From the NCBI GenBank assembly GCA_027065215.1, contig JAMOOT010000292.1:1-7068 (forward strand): a stretch of 7,068 bases of DNA. The letters run 5' to 3'. The notes under the pieces were generated by a model. That model worked only from the letters and a program-made list of their open reading frames with translations, searched no databases and was not told where the DNA came from. How positions within the stretch are numbered: position 1 is the first letter of the stretch; each line of letters begins with the position of its first letter. Below, piece by piece: positions 1 through 6,829 of the stretch. This DNA is from Candidatus Omnitrophota bacterium (lineage in GTDB: Bacteria; Omnitrophota; Gorgyraeia; S143-82). The translations under genes and the position numbers were made by a program.

Positions 1-248
1 CCAAAGGCATCCCATCCCATTGGCGAGAGAACCACATACCCCCTCATGCGCTTATATCTCGAAACAGCATCACCAATCACATAATTTCTGGCATGACCAA
101 CGTGAAGTTCTGCTGATGGATAAGGAAACATCACTAAGGAATAATACTTTTTCTCCTTAGAGGCGCCTCTAACATCTACATGAAAAAGTTTCTCCTCTTC
201 CCACCTTTTCTGCCAATAATTTTCTATTTCTTTAAACGGATATGCCAT
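1..248 (-). CDS. leuS: Leucyl-tRNA synthetase, N-terminal part (runs off the left edge)
   Basis: The first 82 codons of a class I aminoacyl-tRNA synthetase that charges tRNA-Leu. The protein opens MAYPFKEIENYWQKRW, as leucyl enzymes do, and carries FPYPSAELHVGHARNY at 41-56 with the HIGH-type motif HVGH at 49-52, followed by IGD at 58-60 and LSPMGWDAFG at the edge. These leucine-specific blocks separate it from valyl and isoleucyl enzymes. Ala46 replaces the more usual Gly in FPYPSG, a mild variation. The rest of the enzyme, including the editing domain and KMSKS loop, lies outside the window. It is probably the distal gene of the GH57-pts transcription unit, 22 bp after the nucleotidyltransferase, with its own strong ribosome-binding site. 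Confidence 0.95.
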   Translation of the reverse strand, partial: MAYPFKEIENYWQKRWEEEKLFHVDVRGASKEKKYYSLVMFPYPSAELHVGHARNYVIGDAVSRYKRMRGYVVLSPMGWDAF

Positions 249-251
249 ATT

Positions 252-258
252 CCCCTCC
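252..258 (-). promoter_or_regulatory. Strong ribosome-binding site of leuS
   Basis: GGAGGGG on the minus strand lies 3 nt before the ATG at 248 (5 nt from its GGAGG core), in the 22-bp gap after the nucleotidyltransferase. An in-frame TAG upstream and the lack of other start codons fix this start. No separate promoter is visible in so short a gap. Confidence 0.75.
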
Positions 259-270
259 GATATCTATAAT

Positions 271-1011
271 TTACTTCTTCTGCGAAAAATACTCATCAGC
301 CTCTCTATAGGCTGGCAACGAACCTATATCAAACCACTTATTCTTAAACAAATACCCATAAACTTCATCTGTTTCAACCAAGAATTTCAAAAAATTTCCT
401 ATCGCATCTCTTTCTCTGGTGGAGTCGGAAAGGTAGTCTTCTATCTTTTTAATCTTTCCGTTGGGGAAATAATACAGACACATCCCTATCAATGTGCTCT
501 TTGGCCTTTCGGGCTTTTCTTCAAATCCGACTATCCTCCCGTCTTTGTCCATCTCAACCACGCCAAAAGACCTTGCCTTTTCAACCGAACCAAGGTCATA
601 GACCCCCAAGACACAAGCAAGGGTCTTTCTGCCAAACTCTATCATAGGAACAACGCTATCTTCCCAGATATTATCTCCTCCAGCCACCAATACTTCCGAG
701 GATACGCTAACATTATCCAAAACAAACTTCAAATCTCCTATGGCACCCAATCTGTCCTCATTTGACATAGAACCATCATCCAATACCAAAACATTTTCAT
801 ATCCCCTATCTTCAACCCAATTGACGAAATCCGAATGAAATCTATGGTTTGTTACTATGATAAATCTTTTCGGCGATAAATTAGCCTGAAGATCGCATAT
901 GAGATACTCAACGATTGGCCGTCCAGCCACAGGCAAAAGCGGTTTAGCCGTATTATCTGTCAATGGGCGCAATCTTGTCCCATAACCCGCACATAAAAGT
1001 ATTACATCCAT
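271..1011 (-). CDS. Sugar-phosphate nucleotidyltransferase (RmlA/glucose-1-phosphate type)
   Basis: A 246-residue, single-domain enzyme that should join a sugar-1-phosphate to an NTP, giving a nucleotide sugar and pyrophosphate. The nucleotide-binding signature LLCAGYGTRLRPLT lies at 5-18 and is followed by AKPLLPVAGRP at 22-32 with Lys23. GGDNIWED at 111-118 supplies the metal-binding Asp113, in the GDN form seen in RmlA-like enzymes. FEEKP at 163-167 and WFDIGS at 226-231 fit the sugar-binding and C-terminal parts. It is shorter than typical RmlA (about 290 residues) and lacks a hexapeptide-repeat extension. An in-frame TGA two codons upstream fixes the ATG at 1011; AGGA within the end of ptsI can serve as ribosome-binding site. 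The substrate cannot be read from sequence: dTDP-, UDP- or ADP-glucose are all possible, and the GH57 neighbour makes a glucose-1-phosphate substrate attractive. Confidence 0.88.
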   Translation of the reverse strand: MDVILLCAGYGTRLRPLTDNTAKPLLPVAGRPIVEYLICDLQANLSPKRFIIVTNHRFHSDFVNWVEDRGYENVLVLDDGSMSNEDRLGAIGDLKFVLDNVSVSSEVLVAGGDNIWEDSVVPMIEFGRKTLACVLGVYDLGSVEKARSFGVVEMDKDGRIVGFEEKPERPKSTLIGMCLYYFPNGKIKKIEDYLSDSTRERDAIGNFLKFLVETDEVYGYLFKNKWFDIGSLPAYREADEYFSQKK

Positions 1012-1018
1012 AGATCAG

Positions 1019-2845
1019 TTATCCTCGCTTCTTCGACCTTTTTTTCTTAGGCATCAACCCTGTCAAATCACACACATCGCAGACATTATCACTAATACAA
1101 CGATCCAAGATATTCTTCATTCTCTTAGATAAAAACTCTTCTATCTCATCGGCTGAATTCAATAACAAAGCCTGCTCTGCAATCTTCTTTGCCTCTTCAA
1201 AAGAAACATTTCTTATAACATATTTTATCTTTGGTACTGATATAGGCGGCACACTAAACTCATCCAACCCTAACCCTAATAACAACACTATCAAGGGAAG
1301 TTCTCCTGCCATCTCTCCACACATACCAACCCAAATCCCATTATTATGGGCATTTTCTATAGTTGTCTTTATAAGTCGAAGTATTGCCAAATGGGTTGCG
1401 CGATAGAGGTAGGCAACCTTCTCGTTTGCCCGATCAACTGCAAGGGTATATTGGACCAAGTCATTGGTCCCTATACTAAAGAAATCTACTTCTTTTGCCA
1501 ATAAATCAGAAATAACTGCCGCTGAGGGGACCTCTATCATTACACCAATCTCGATATTCTTATTAAACTTAATCTTTTGCCGTGACAATTCGCGTTTAAC
1601 TTCTGTAAGGACTGACTTGGCCTGCTTCAACTCTTCGACACATGATATCATCGGAAACATAATCTTTACATTACCAAAAGCACTTGCCCTAAGTATCGCC
1701 CGCAATTGCACTTTGAATATATCTGGCCGAGCAAGGCAAAATCTTATTGCCCGCCATCCCAAAAATGAATGCATATCCTTGGGCATCTCTATTTGAGAAA
1801 GGAATTTATCTCCTCCTATATCCAGGGTTCGAATTATTACATCATAGGGTTTTACTCGTTCTGCCACTTGACGATACACTTCAAATTGTTCTTCTTCGCT
1901 CGGCAAATCATCCCGCCCCATATACAAAAATTCTGTCCGAAATAGACCTATCCCTTCCGAATTATGACTAATTACCGAATCCACTTCAGAAGGGAACTCT
2001 ATGTTAGAGGCAACAATTACCTTTTTCCCATCTTTTGTCTCAGCCGGAAGATCACCAACTAAACTCTCTAACTGCTGAATCTCAACAATAGTGCGGTCCT
2101 TTTCCTTTTGATATTTGCGCAATGTCTTGGTATCTGGATTTATGATAACCTTACCTTCATTTCCATCAATGATTAGGAGATCACCCGACTTTATAACTCG
2201 TGTGGCTATCTGCAAACCAACCACTGCTGGTATCTCTAACGACTTGGCAATTATTGCAGTATGAGACGTCTTCCCACCTATATCTGTAACAAAGGCCAAA
2301 AGGTTTTCCTTTGACATTGTAGCCGTATCAGATGGAGACAAATCATGCGCAACTATAATAGAAGGCTCTTCCAAGCGTAAAGGTTGACCCTCATCCTGGC
2401 CCAAAAGATGCTTTAATATCCTCCTGCCAACATCACTTATATCCGCTGTCCTTTCCCGTATATAAGAATCTCCCATCTGAGAAAACGCATTTATATATTT
2501 CTTCAAGACTTGAGAGAATATATACTCCACACAAAACTTGCGCTCTTTAAGTTCTTTAATGACATCTTCTATTAGCATTCTGTCTTCAAGCAAGAGCAGG
2601 TGTACCTCAAATATCTTATCGGAAGCAGCCCCTTTCTGGGAAAGATTCCTTTGTAGTTCTAATATTTCCTGGCGGGTCTTTATTAAGGCCTCTTCGAATT
2701 TAGCAATTTCTTTTGGCACATCTTCTTCTGATATCTTTTTTCGATATAAAACAAACCTTTCTTTTCCATAAGGATAGGCTGGGCCAATAGCAATCCCTGG
2801 CGAGGCTGGGATCCCCTCTAATACCTTATTCAACTGGTTCCGCAT
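1019..2845 (-). CDS. ptsI: PTS enzyme I (phosphoenolpyruvate-protein phosphotransferase) with extra C-terminal tail
   Basis: A 608-residue cytosolic enzyme that autophosphorylates from PEP and hands the phosphate to HPr. The order is HPr-binding and swivelling domains, then a PEP-binding barrel. GGKTSHTAI carries the phospho-histidine His195 (Lys replaces the commoner Arg at 192). In the barrel, Arg303 in LFRTEFL, Arg339 in IRTLDIGGDK, Glu438 in MIEVP, Asn461-Asp462 and Cys509 in GMCGEMAG are the expected PEP and Mg2+ site residues. Usual enzyme I proteins have about 570-590 residues; here about 25 more follow, containing Cys583, Cys589 and Cys592 and ending MPKKKRSKKRG. The ATG at 2845 has an in-frame TAG two codons upstream and GAGGAG ten bases before it. 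It overlaps ptsH by 20 bp and ends 7 bp before the nucleotidyltransferase gene. Confidence 0.96.
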   Translation of the reverse strand: MRNQLNKVLEGIPASPGIAIGPAYPYGKERFVLYRKKISEEDVPKEIAKFEEALIKTRQEILELQRNLSQKGAASDKIFEVHLLLLEDRMLIEDVIKELKERKFCVEYIFSQVLKKYINAFSQMGDSYIRERTADISDVGRRILKHLLGQDEGQPLRLEEPSIIVAHDLSPSDTATMSKENLLAFVTDIGGKTSHTAIIAKSLEIPAVVGLQIATRVIKSGDLLIIDGNEGKVIINPDTKTLRKYQKEKDRTIVEIQQLESLVGDLPAETKDGKKVIVASNIEFPSEVDSVISHNSEGIGLFRTEFLYMGRDDLPSEEEQFEVYRQVAERVKPYDVIIRTLDIGGDKFLSQIEMPKDMHSFLGWRAIRFCLARPDIFKVQLRAILRASAFGNVKIMFPMISCVEELKQAKSVLTEVKRELSRQKIKFNKNIEIGVMIEVPSAAVISDLLAKEVDFFSIGTNDLVQYTLAVDRANEKVAYLYRATHLAILRLIKTTIENAHNNGIWVGMCGEMAGELPLIVLLLGLGLDEFSVPPISVPKIKYVIRNVSFEEAKKIAEQALLLNSADEIEEFLSKRMKNILDRCISDNVCDVCDLTGLMPKKKRSKKRG

Positions 2846-3095
2846 TCTCTAATAACTCCTCTATTTCCCTTAAGGCCTCTTCAGCTGATTCCCCTTCAAC
2901 CACCACATGGACCTGAGACCCTTCTCCTGCCTCAAGCATCAATATCCCCATTATTGACTTACCATCCACCACTGTTTTACCCTTTTTAATCTTTAATGAA
3001 ACCCCATACTTGTTGGCTATCTGGACCAACAAGGCTGCTGGTCTTGCGTGTAACCCCTGTGGATTCTTTATCTTAATTACTTTTTCTATTCTCAT
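2826..3095 (-). CDS. ptsH: Phosphocarrier protein HPr
   Basis: An 89-residue HPr that takes phosphate from enzyme I on a histidine and passes it to EIIA domains or other targets. The active-site segment QGLHARPA places the phospho-histidine at His16 with Arg18 beside it. The second signature, GKSIMGILML, gives Ser47, equivalent to the regulatory Ser46 that HPr kinase/phosphorylase modifies in Gram-positive and many other bacteria; the intact KSIMG context leaves regulation open, though no hprK is in the window. Length is usual. The ATG at 3095 is preceded directly by an in-frame TGA, so the start is certain. There is no good Shine-Dalgarno sequence, and the ATGA overlap with the GH57 stop suggests translation by coupling. 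Its 3' end overlaps ptsI by 20 bp. Confidence 0.96.
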   Translation of the reverse strand: MRIEKVIKIKNPQGLHARPAALLVQIANKYGVSLKIKKGKTVVDGKSIMGILMLEAGEGSQVHVVVEGESAEEALREIEELLENAEPVE

Positions 3096-4999
3096 TCAAC
3101 TGCTTTACTTACTTCAAGAACTAAATGTAAGGCATCCATCTCAAGGTTAACCTGCCAGAGCAAAACCAAACAACTCCCTTGAAAAGTCGTCTCTATACCG
3201 TGTTCTGAATCAGAAACTGTCTCTACCGGATAATGGATAATCCGGAAAGGTTTATCAGCAGTATGTAATATATTTATACCATACCATTTGTCCTTAAACC
3301 AGATTTCTTTTGTCTCCTCTTTTATCCCTTTTCCAGAGGAAAAAGTTTCATCAAACATAGAATAATTAAATTCCATACAATAAAATCCTGTCCCTTTTGA
3401 TTCTGAAGAGATCTTTATATCGCAAAATAAACTCCTCCCCGAAAGAAAAACTCGTTTCTCTACCCACACAGGGAAGGAATTATCTACCCAAAATCGCCGT
3501 CTAAAAACCACAGCACCATCTTCTTCAGAAACCTGCTCTACTGCCCCAAGATCTGACCTAAGGTGCTCATGGGCAAAAAAATGTTCCGGAGAACAATCTT
3601 TCGCCCAATAATCTATAAGAGAAGAACGAATGTACTTATCATATTTTAAAACCGATAGATCCTTTACATGGCTCATCGTTAAATCGTGGATGCTTACCAC
3701 CTCTGCCGAATTATTTTCAGTAGATGAAATATTTTTCAATTTCTCATGGTAAGGTTCATAACGCCTGGTCAAAACATTGGAGATGTTTACCGCCTTTTCT
3801 TTCAGATCCCACTCTAAGATATTACCTAAATCAGATAAAAATATCTTTTGGTCATCACTGGAAAAAATCCATTCCTTCCGTCCGTCCAGATCATAATCCA
3901 GACTACAATTATCTTCAAACTTCCCTGAAACAACCTCCGCCAAGATAAGATTAGAAAAGACCGCTGACCTAAGGTGGTTTAGATACAGCCCGCCAAATAC
4001 CCCATGCCAATATCCACAATTGCATTGGGCCTTGTATAGATACCTTTTTTCAACCGAATTATCTCTTGATTCAGATAATTTTGAACTAACTAAGAGCATC
4101 CGTTTATGCATACGATTAGATTCAGGATATTTAATTAGAAAATTACGGAAATATCCCCCTGACCACTCTATCATCTCTCTATAACTAACACATGGCAGAT
4201 AAACCGTACCACTGGGGGGGAATTTAGAAATATATTCGCTAAATGTTATCGTTTCAATCCACTCACAAGACTCTATTGCTGAGAAAAATTTGTCCAGCCA
4301 CCCTTCTTGATAAACCCATTTATAAGTGCCTGGCCACATACCAAACTTCTCACCGTCATCACCAAAAGTAAGGGCCTTAAAACCTTGATCTAACTTTCCT
4401 CTCAAGTACTTTATAGTCTCTTCCGGCAGTTTAAAGGGCATATAATAACGCAATTTTTCTGACGTAGGGAAAACAAAAACCGTTTTGCCTTCGTCTTCAG
4501 ATACATAGTATCCATCCAAGGATTCAACATCTCTACCTATCACTGCAAAGTGGCTATCATCCACAATAGTAAACTTCAGGCCTGCCTGATTCAATATATA
4601 TGGAACCTTTGGTTCCCAAATCCTTTCTGCTAACCAGGCTCCCTTAGGCAAATAACCAAACCTATTCTTCACATAGTCTGTAAGGAGATTAATCTGTCCT
4701 ATCGCATCACTATGAGGCAACAATGTAAGAATAGGCTCATAAAAACCCCCAGAAAGGATTTCAACCTGGCCACGCTCCACAAAATCTCTTATCCTATCCA
4801 AAAACTCCGGATGACGTTGCTCCAACCACTCTAACAACGGCCCAGTATAGTGCAAGGCCAATTTTATCTTAGGATGACGTTCTAATACGTCTAAGAAAAC
4901 CTTGTAAGAAACTTCATAACCATGGGCAAACACTCCGTCGAAATTGCCTACTGGTTGATGACAATGAATAGCCATCAAGAGATGTATCTTTTCCCCCAT
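3092..4999 (-). CDS. Glycoside hydrolase family 57 enzyme, alpha-amylase/4-alpha-glucanotransferase type
   Basis: A 635-residue protein, numbered from the ATG at 4999, likely cleaving or transferring alpha-1,4-glucan chains by a retaining mechanism. GH57 conserved regions appear in order: HCHQP at 12-16, GGFYEP at 84-89, WLAERIWEP at 122-130 with Glu125 as predicted nucleophile, FGDDGEKFG at 212-220 with Asp214 as predicted acid/base, and the helical-region signature GYWHGVFGGLYLNHLR at 329-344. The region from about 365 onward matches the beta-rich C-terminal domain of Thermococcus litoralis-type 4-alpha-glucanotransferase, a family of about 650 residues, so the length is normal. There is no signal peptide, so it acts in the cytosol, presumably on glycogen or maltodextrins. 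Its TGA overlaps the ptsH ATG by 4 bp, implying translational coupling to HPr. The family call is firm; amylase versus transferase cannot be settled from sequence by eye. Confidence 0.92.
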   Translation of the reverse strand: MGEKIHLLMAIHCHQPVGNFDGVFAHGYEVSYKVFLDVLERHPKIKLALHYTGPLLEWLEQRHPEFLDRIRDFVERGQVEILSGGFYEPILTLLPHSDAIGQINLLTDYVKNRFGYLPKGAWLAERIWEPKVPYILNQAGLKFTIVDDSHFAVIGRDVESLDGYYVSEDEGKTVFVFPTSEKLRYYMPFKLPEETIKYLRGKLDQGFKALTFGDDGEKFGMWPGTYKWVYQEGWLDKFFSAIESCEWIETITFSEYISKFPPSGTVYLPCVSYREMIEWSGGYFRNFLIKYPESNRMHKRMLLVSSKLSESRDNSVEKRYLYKAQCNCGYWHGVFGGLYLNHLRSAVFSNLILAEVVSGKFEDNCSLDYDLDGRKEWIFSSDDQKIFLSDLGNILEWDLKEKAVNISNVLTRRYEPYHEKLKNISSTENNSAEVVSIHDLTMSHVKDLSVLKYDKYIRSSLIDYWAKDCSPEHFFAHEHLRSDLGAVEQVSEEDGAVVFRRRFWVDNSFPVWVEKRVFLSGRSLFCDIKISSESKGTGFYCMEFNYSMFDETFSSGKGIKEETKEIWFKDKWYGINILHTADKPFRIIHYPVETVSDSEHGIETTFQGSCLVLLWQVNLEMDALHLVLEVSKAVE

Positions 5000-5004
5000 T
5001 AGCA

Positions 5005-5010
5005 CCCCCT
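5005..5010 (-). promoter_or_regulatory. Ribosome-binding site that decides the GH57 start
   Basis: AGGGGG on the minus strand is followed by TGCTA and then ATG at 4999, a 5-nt spacing. An in-frame GTG at 5005-5003 would share its first G with this motif and leave no spacing, so the ATG six bases downstream is the better start. An in-frame TAG two codons above the GTG rules out any longer form. Confidence 0.7.
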
Positions 5011-5058
5011 AAGATATAACAAAAAACGCTTAACCAATTATACATCTGAACACACAAT

Positions 5059-5087
5059 ATTATAACCATACAATCAAACTTATTCCA
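5059..5087 (-). promoter_or_regulatory. Candidate sigma-70-type promoter for the GH57-ptsH-ptsI cluster
   Basis: The minus strand has a perfect TATAAT at 5064-5059. With a 17-nt spacer the -35 position (5087-5082) reads TGGAAT, only three of six matches to TTGACA, so recognition would rest mainly on the -10 box. Transcription would start near 5052, giving a leader of about 50 nt before the ATG at 4999. The position, just ahead of a closely packed gene cluster and after the only gap, supports the call; the weak -35 lowers it. Confidence 0.45.
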
Positions 5088-5097
5088 GAACTTACGG

Positions 5098-5109
5098 TTA
5101 GATATCTAA
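5098..5109. repeat. Perfect 12-bp palindrome TTAGATATCTAA, candidate operator
   Basis: TTAGATATCTAA equals its own reverse complement and does not extend further on either side. It is centred about 40 bp upstream of the candidate -10 box for the GH57-pts cluster, roughly at -50 from the inferred transcription start, where an activator or a repressor dimer could bind. Being AT-rich and single, it could also arise by chance, and no regulator gene lies nearby. Confidence 0.3.
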
Positions 5110-5209
5110 AGAAAACACAAGAAGTTAAACTTTAGTAGTAAATCTGTCTTCCTTTTTACACTTCAACCAATCATCATATCGCATTAATACCTATGGCATA
5201 AATTTGGAT

Positions 5210-6829
5210 TCAATATCTAAAACATGGGTCAAACTTGTTGGTAATCGGCATCCGCCAATCTTTTCCAAACGCCAATGGCGTAATCTTGATCCCAGGGGGT
5301 GCCTGACGGCGTTTATACTCTGCCCGCCAAATGAGATGCAGTATCTTCTTAACACCTTCTTTATCTATATCCAAATTTCCCACAATCTCACTATAACTTA
5401 ATCTCTCTTCAACATAGGCATCGATTATCTTATCCAATACAGGATAGGGGAGAAGGCTTTCTTCATCTGTTTGTCCATATCGCAGCTCAGCACTCGGAGG
5501 GCGACGAATAATAGAATTCGGAATCACCGATCCCCCTTTTATCCGATTATAGTATCTGGCCAACCGCCACACAAATGTCTTAGGCACATCTTTCAGCACA
5601 GCAAATCCACCAGCCATATCACCATACAAAGTAGCATACCCTACACTCATCTCACTCTTATTGCCAGTAGTTAAGACCAACCAACCAAATTTATTGGATA
5701 AGGCCATCAATAGTGTTCCCCTTATCCTTGCTTGCAGATTCTCTTCAGCAGTATTTAAGGGCAAACCATCAAAAATAGGCGAAAGTTCCGATAGAAAAGC
5801 AGAAAATATATTCTCTATATTTATCCATAGGCACTCTATCTTCAAATTTTCAGATAATCGTCGAACATCCCTTTGAGTATAGGTACTATTGTAGCGCGAG
5901 GGCATAGAAACCCCAACAACCCTATCATTCCCTAATGCCTCAACTGCTATAGCCGCTGTCAACGAGGAATCTACCCCACCGCTAAGACCAATGAGAACTT
6001 TATCAAATCCATTTTTATTAACATAATCCCTCACTCCCAAGACAAGGGCATCAAAGACTTCAGCGATAGGCCCTCTATATTTCCACCCCTTCCCCTTCCC
6101 TATCCTTGGGAAATCAAACTTCACCAATCCTTCATCAAACTGAGGACTTAACAACTTGGTTTTCTTGCCATGCACAAAAAATGCCCCACCATCAAAGACC
6201 AATTCATCTTGCCCCCCTACTAAGTTTGCATACACTATTGGTAACCCAAGCATTACACTGGCTCGAGATATCACGTTAATCCTTTCCTTCAATTTACCCA
6301 CGTGAAACGGAGAAGCAGAGATATTTATCACTACATCTGGCTTCACCTCGGCCAAATCAGATAAGACATAACCATCTCGATCCCATACATCTTCACAGAC
6401 TGTTGGTGCCACCTTTATTCCATCTATCTCCCACACCTTAGCAGAATTCCCTTCAATAAAATAGCGTTTTTCATCAAAGACCCCATAGTTTGGGAGCAGA
6501 CGCTTAAAATAGACATCCTGCAGATTCCCTCCCTTTATCCACAAACAAGCATTGAACAATCCCTTCCTCCCTCTGTAAGGGGAACCCATCAATATAGAAA
6601 GATGTCTATATTTAGCAGAAGTTCGAATAAGGCTATAGATCTTTTTCTCAACTGCGGTAATAAAATCATCTCTTAATAGAAGATCTTCTGGCGGATAGCC
6701 AGTAATAAACATCTCAGGCAAGATTAGAAGGGAACAATCTTGACATTCATCTAACGAATCAATTACCTTTGAAAGATTCCCCTCGAGATCTCCAACCGTA
6801 GGATTGAACTGACCTAAAGCAATCCTCAT
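5210..6829 (-). CDS. nadE: Glutamine-dependent NAD+ synthetase
   Basis: A 539-residue cytosolic enzyme that amidates nicotinic acid adenine dinucleotide to NAD+ using ATP and ammonia released from glutamine, the last step of NAD synthesis. Residues 1 to about 250 form the nitrilase-type glutaminase: Glu39 in LPEM, Lys109 before LPNYGVFDE and Cys145 in TVCEDVWD make the catalytic triad. Residues about 255-539 form the synthetase domain, with the P-loop-like SGGVDSS at 283-289, TTGNKSE at 387-393, the YGD(M)AGG loop at 402-408 and RRPPSAELR near 442-450, followed by the Gln-x-Asp-Glu segment. Length is normal for the two-domain form and no key motif is missing. The ATG at 6829 is fixed by two tandem in-frame TAA codons just upstream. 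Shine-Dalgarno pairing is weak (AAAGG abuts the ATG), so translation is probably coupled to the 26-residue gene through the ATGA overlap. Confidence 0.97.
   Translation of the reverse strand: MRIALGQFNPTVGDLEGNLSKVIDSLDECQDCSLLILPEMFITGYPPEDLLLRDDFITAVEKKIYSLIRTSAKYRHLSILMGSPYRGRKGLFNACLWIKGGNLQDVYFKRLLPNYGVFDEKRYFIEGNSAKVWEIDGIKVAPTVCEDVWDRDGYVLSDLAEVKPDVVINISASPFHVGKLKERINVISRASVMLGLPIVYANLVGGQDELVFDGGAFFVHGKKTKLLSPQFDEGLVKFDFPRIGKGKGWKYRGPIAEVFDALVLGVRDYVNKNGFDKVLIGLSGGVDSSLTAAIAVEALGNDRVVGVSMPSRYNSTYTQRDVRRLSENLKIECLWINIENIFSAFLSELSPIFDGLPLNTAEENLQARIRGTLLMALSNKFGWLVLTTGNKSEMSVGYATLYGDMAGGFAVLKDVPKTFVWRLARYYNRIKGGSVIPNSIIRRPPSAELRYGQTDEESLLPYPVLDKIIDAYVEERLSYSEIVGNLDIDKEGVKKILHLIWRAEYKRRQAPPGIKITPLAFGKDWRMPITNKFDPCFRY

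Larger units (their letters stand above)
5006..5209 (-). other. Intergenic gap between nadE and the GH57 gene; AT-rich, promoter-bearing
   Basis: These 204 bp are the only sizeable non-coding stretch in the window. It is AT-rich and I see no convincing ORF, tRNA or GC-rich hairpin. On the minus strand it contains a TATAAT box at 5064-5059, a perfect 12-bp palindrome at 5098-5109, a short AT-only inverted repeat AAGTT-x-AACTT at 5122-5132 and T-rich runs. No canonical intrinsic terminator follows nadE, so some read-through from nadE into the next cluster is possible. The gap probably separates two transcription units. Confidence 0.6.

Noticed and set aside
1464..1971. Overlapping plus-strand open frames inside ptsI
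   Set aside because: They lie opposite the well-supported enzyme I gene, lack family signatures and look like antisense shadows.
3724..3948. Plus-strand open frame inside the GH57 gene
   Set aside because: It is antisense to a conserved protein and has no recognisable domain or convincing context.
4209..4223. Run of seven G on the plus strand (4214-4220) as a frameshift site in the GH57 gene
   Set aside because: The frame reads through without interruption (KFPPSGTVYLP) and downstream motifs remain in frame, so no shift is needed; the homopolymer is at most a sequencing-error risk.
5106..5135. CTAAAG...CTTTAG inverted repeat as a terminator for nadE
   Set aside because: The stem is only six AT-rich pairs around an 18-nt loop and has no proper U-run after it, so it is unlikely to stop transcription.
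5161..5209. Possible riboswitch or structured RNA just after nadE
   Set aside because: No GC-rich paired stems or known aptamer core could be traced; the sequence is simply AT-rich.
5204..5876. Plus-strand open frames opposite nadE
   Set aside because: They are antisense to conserved synthetase motifs and show no protein family features.
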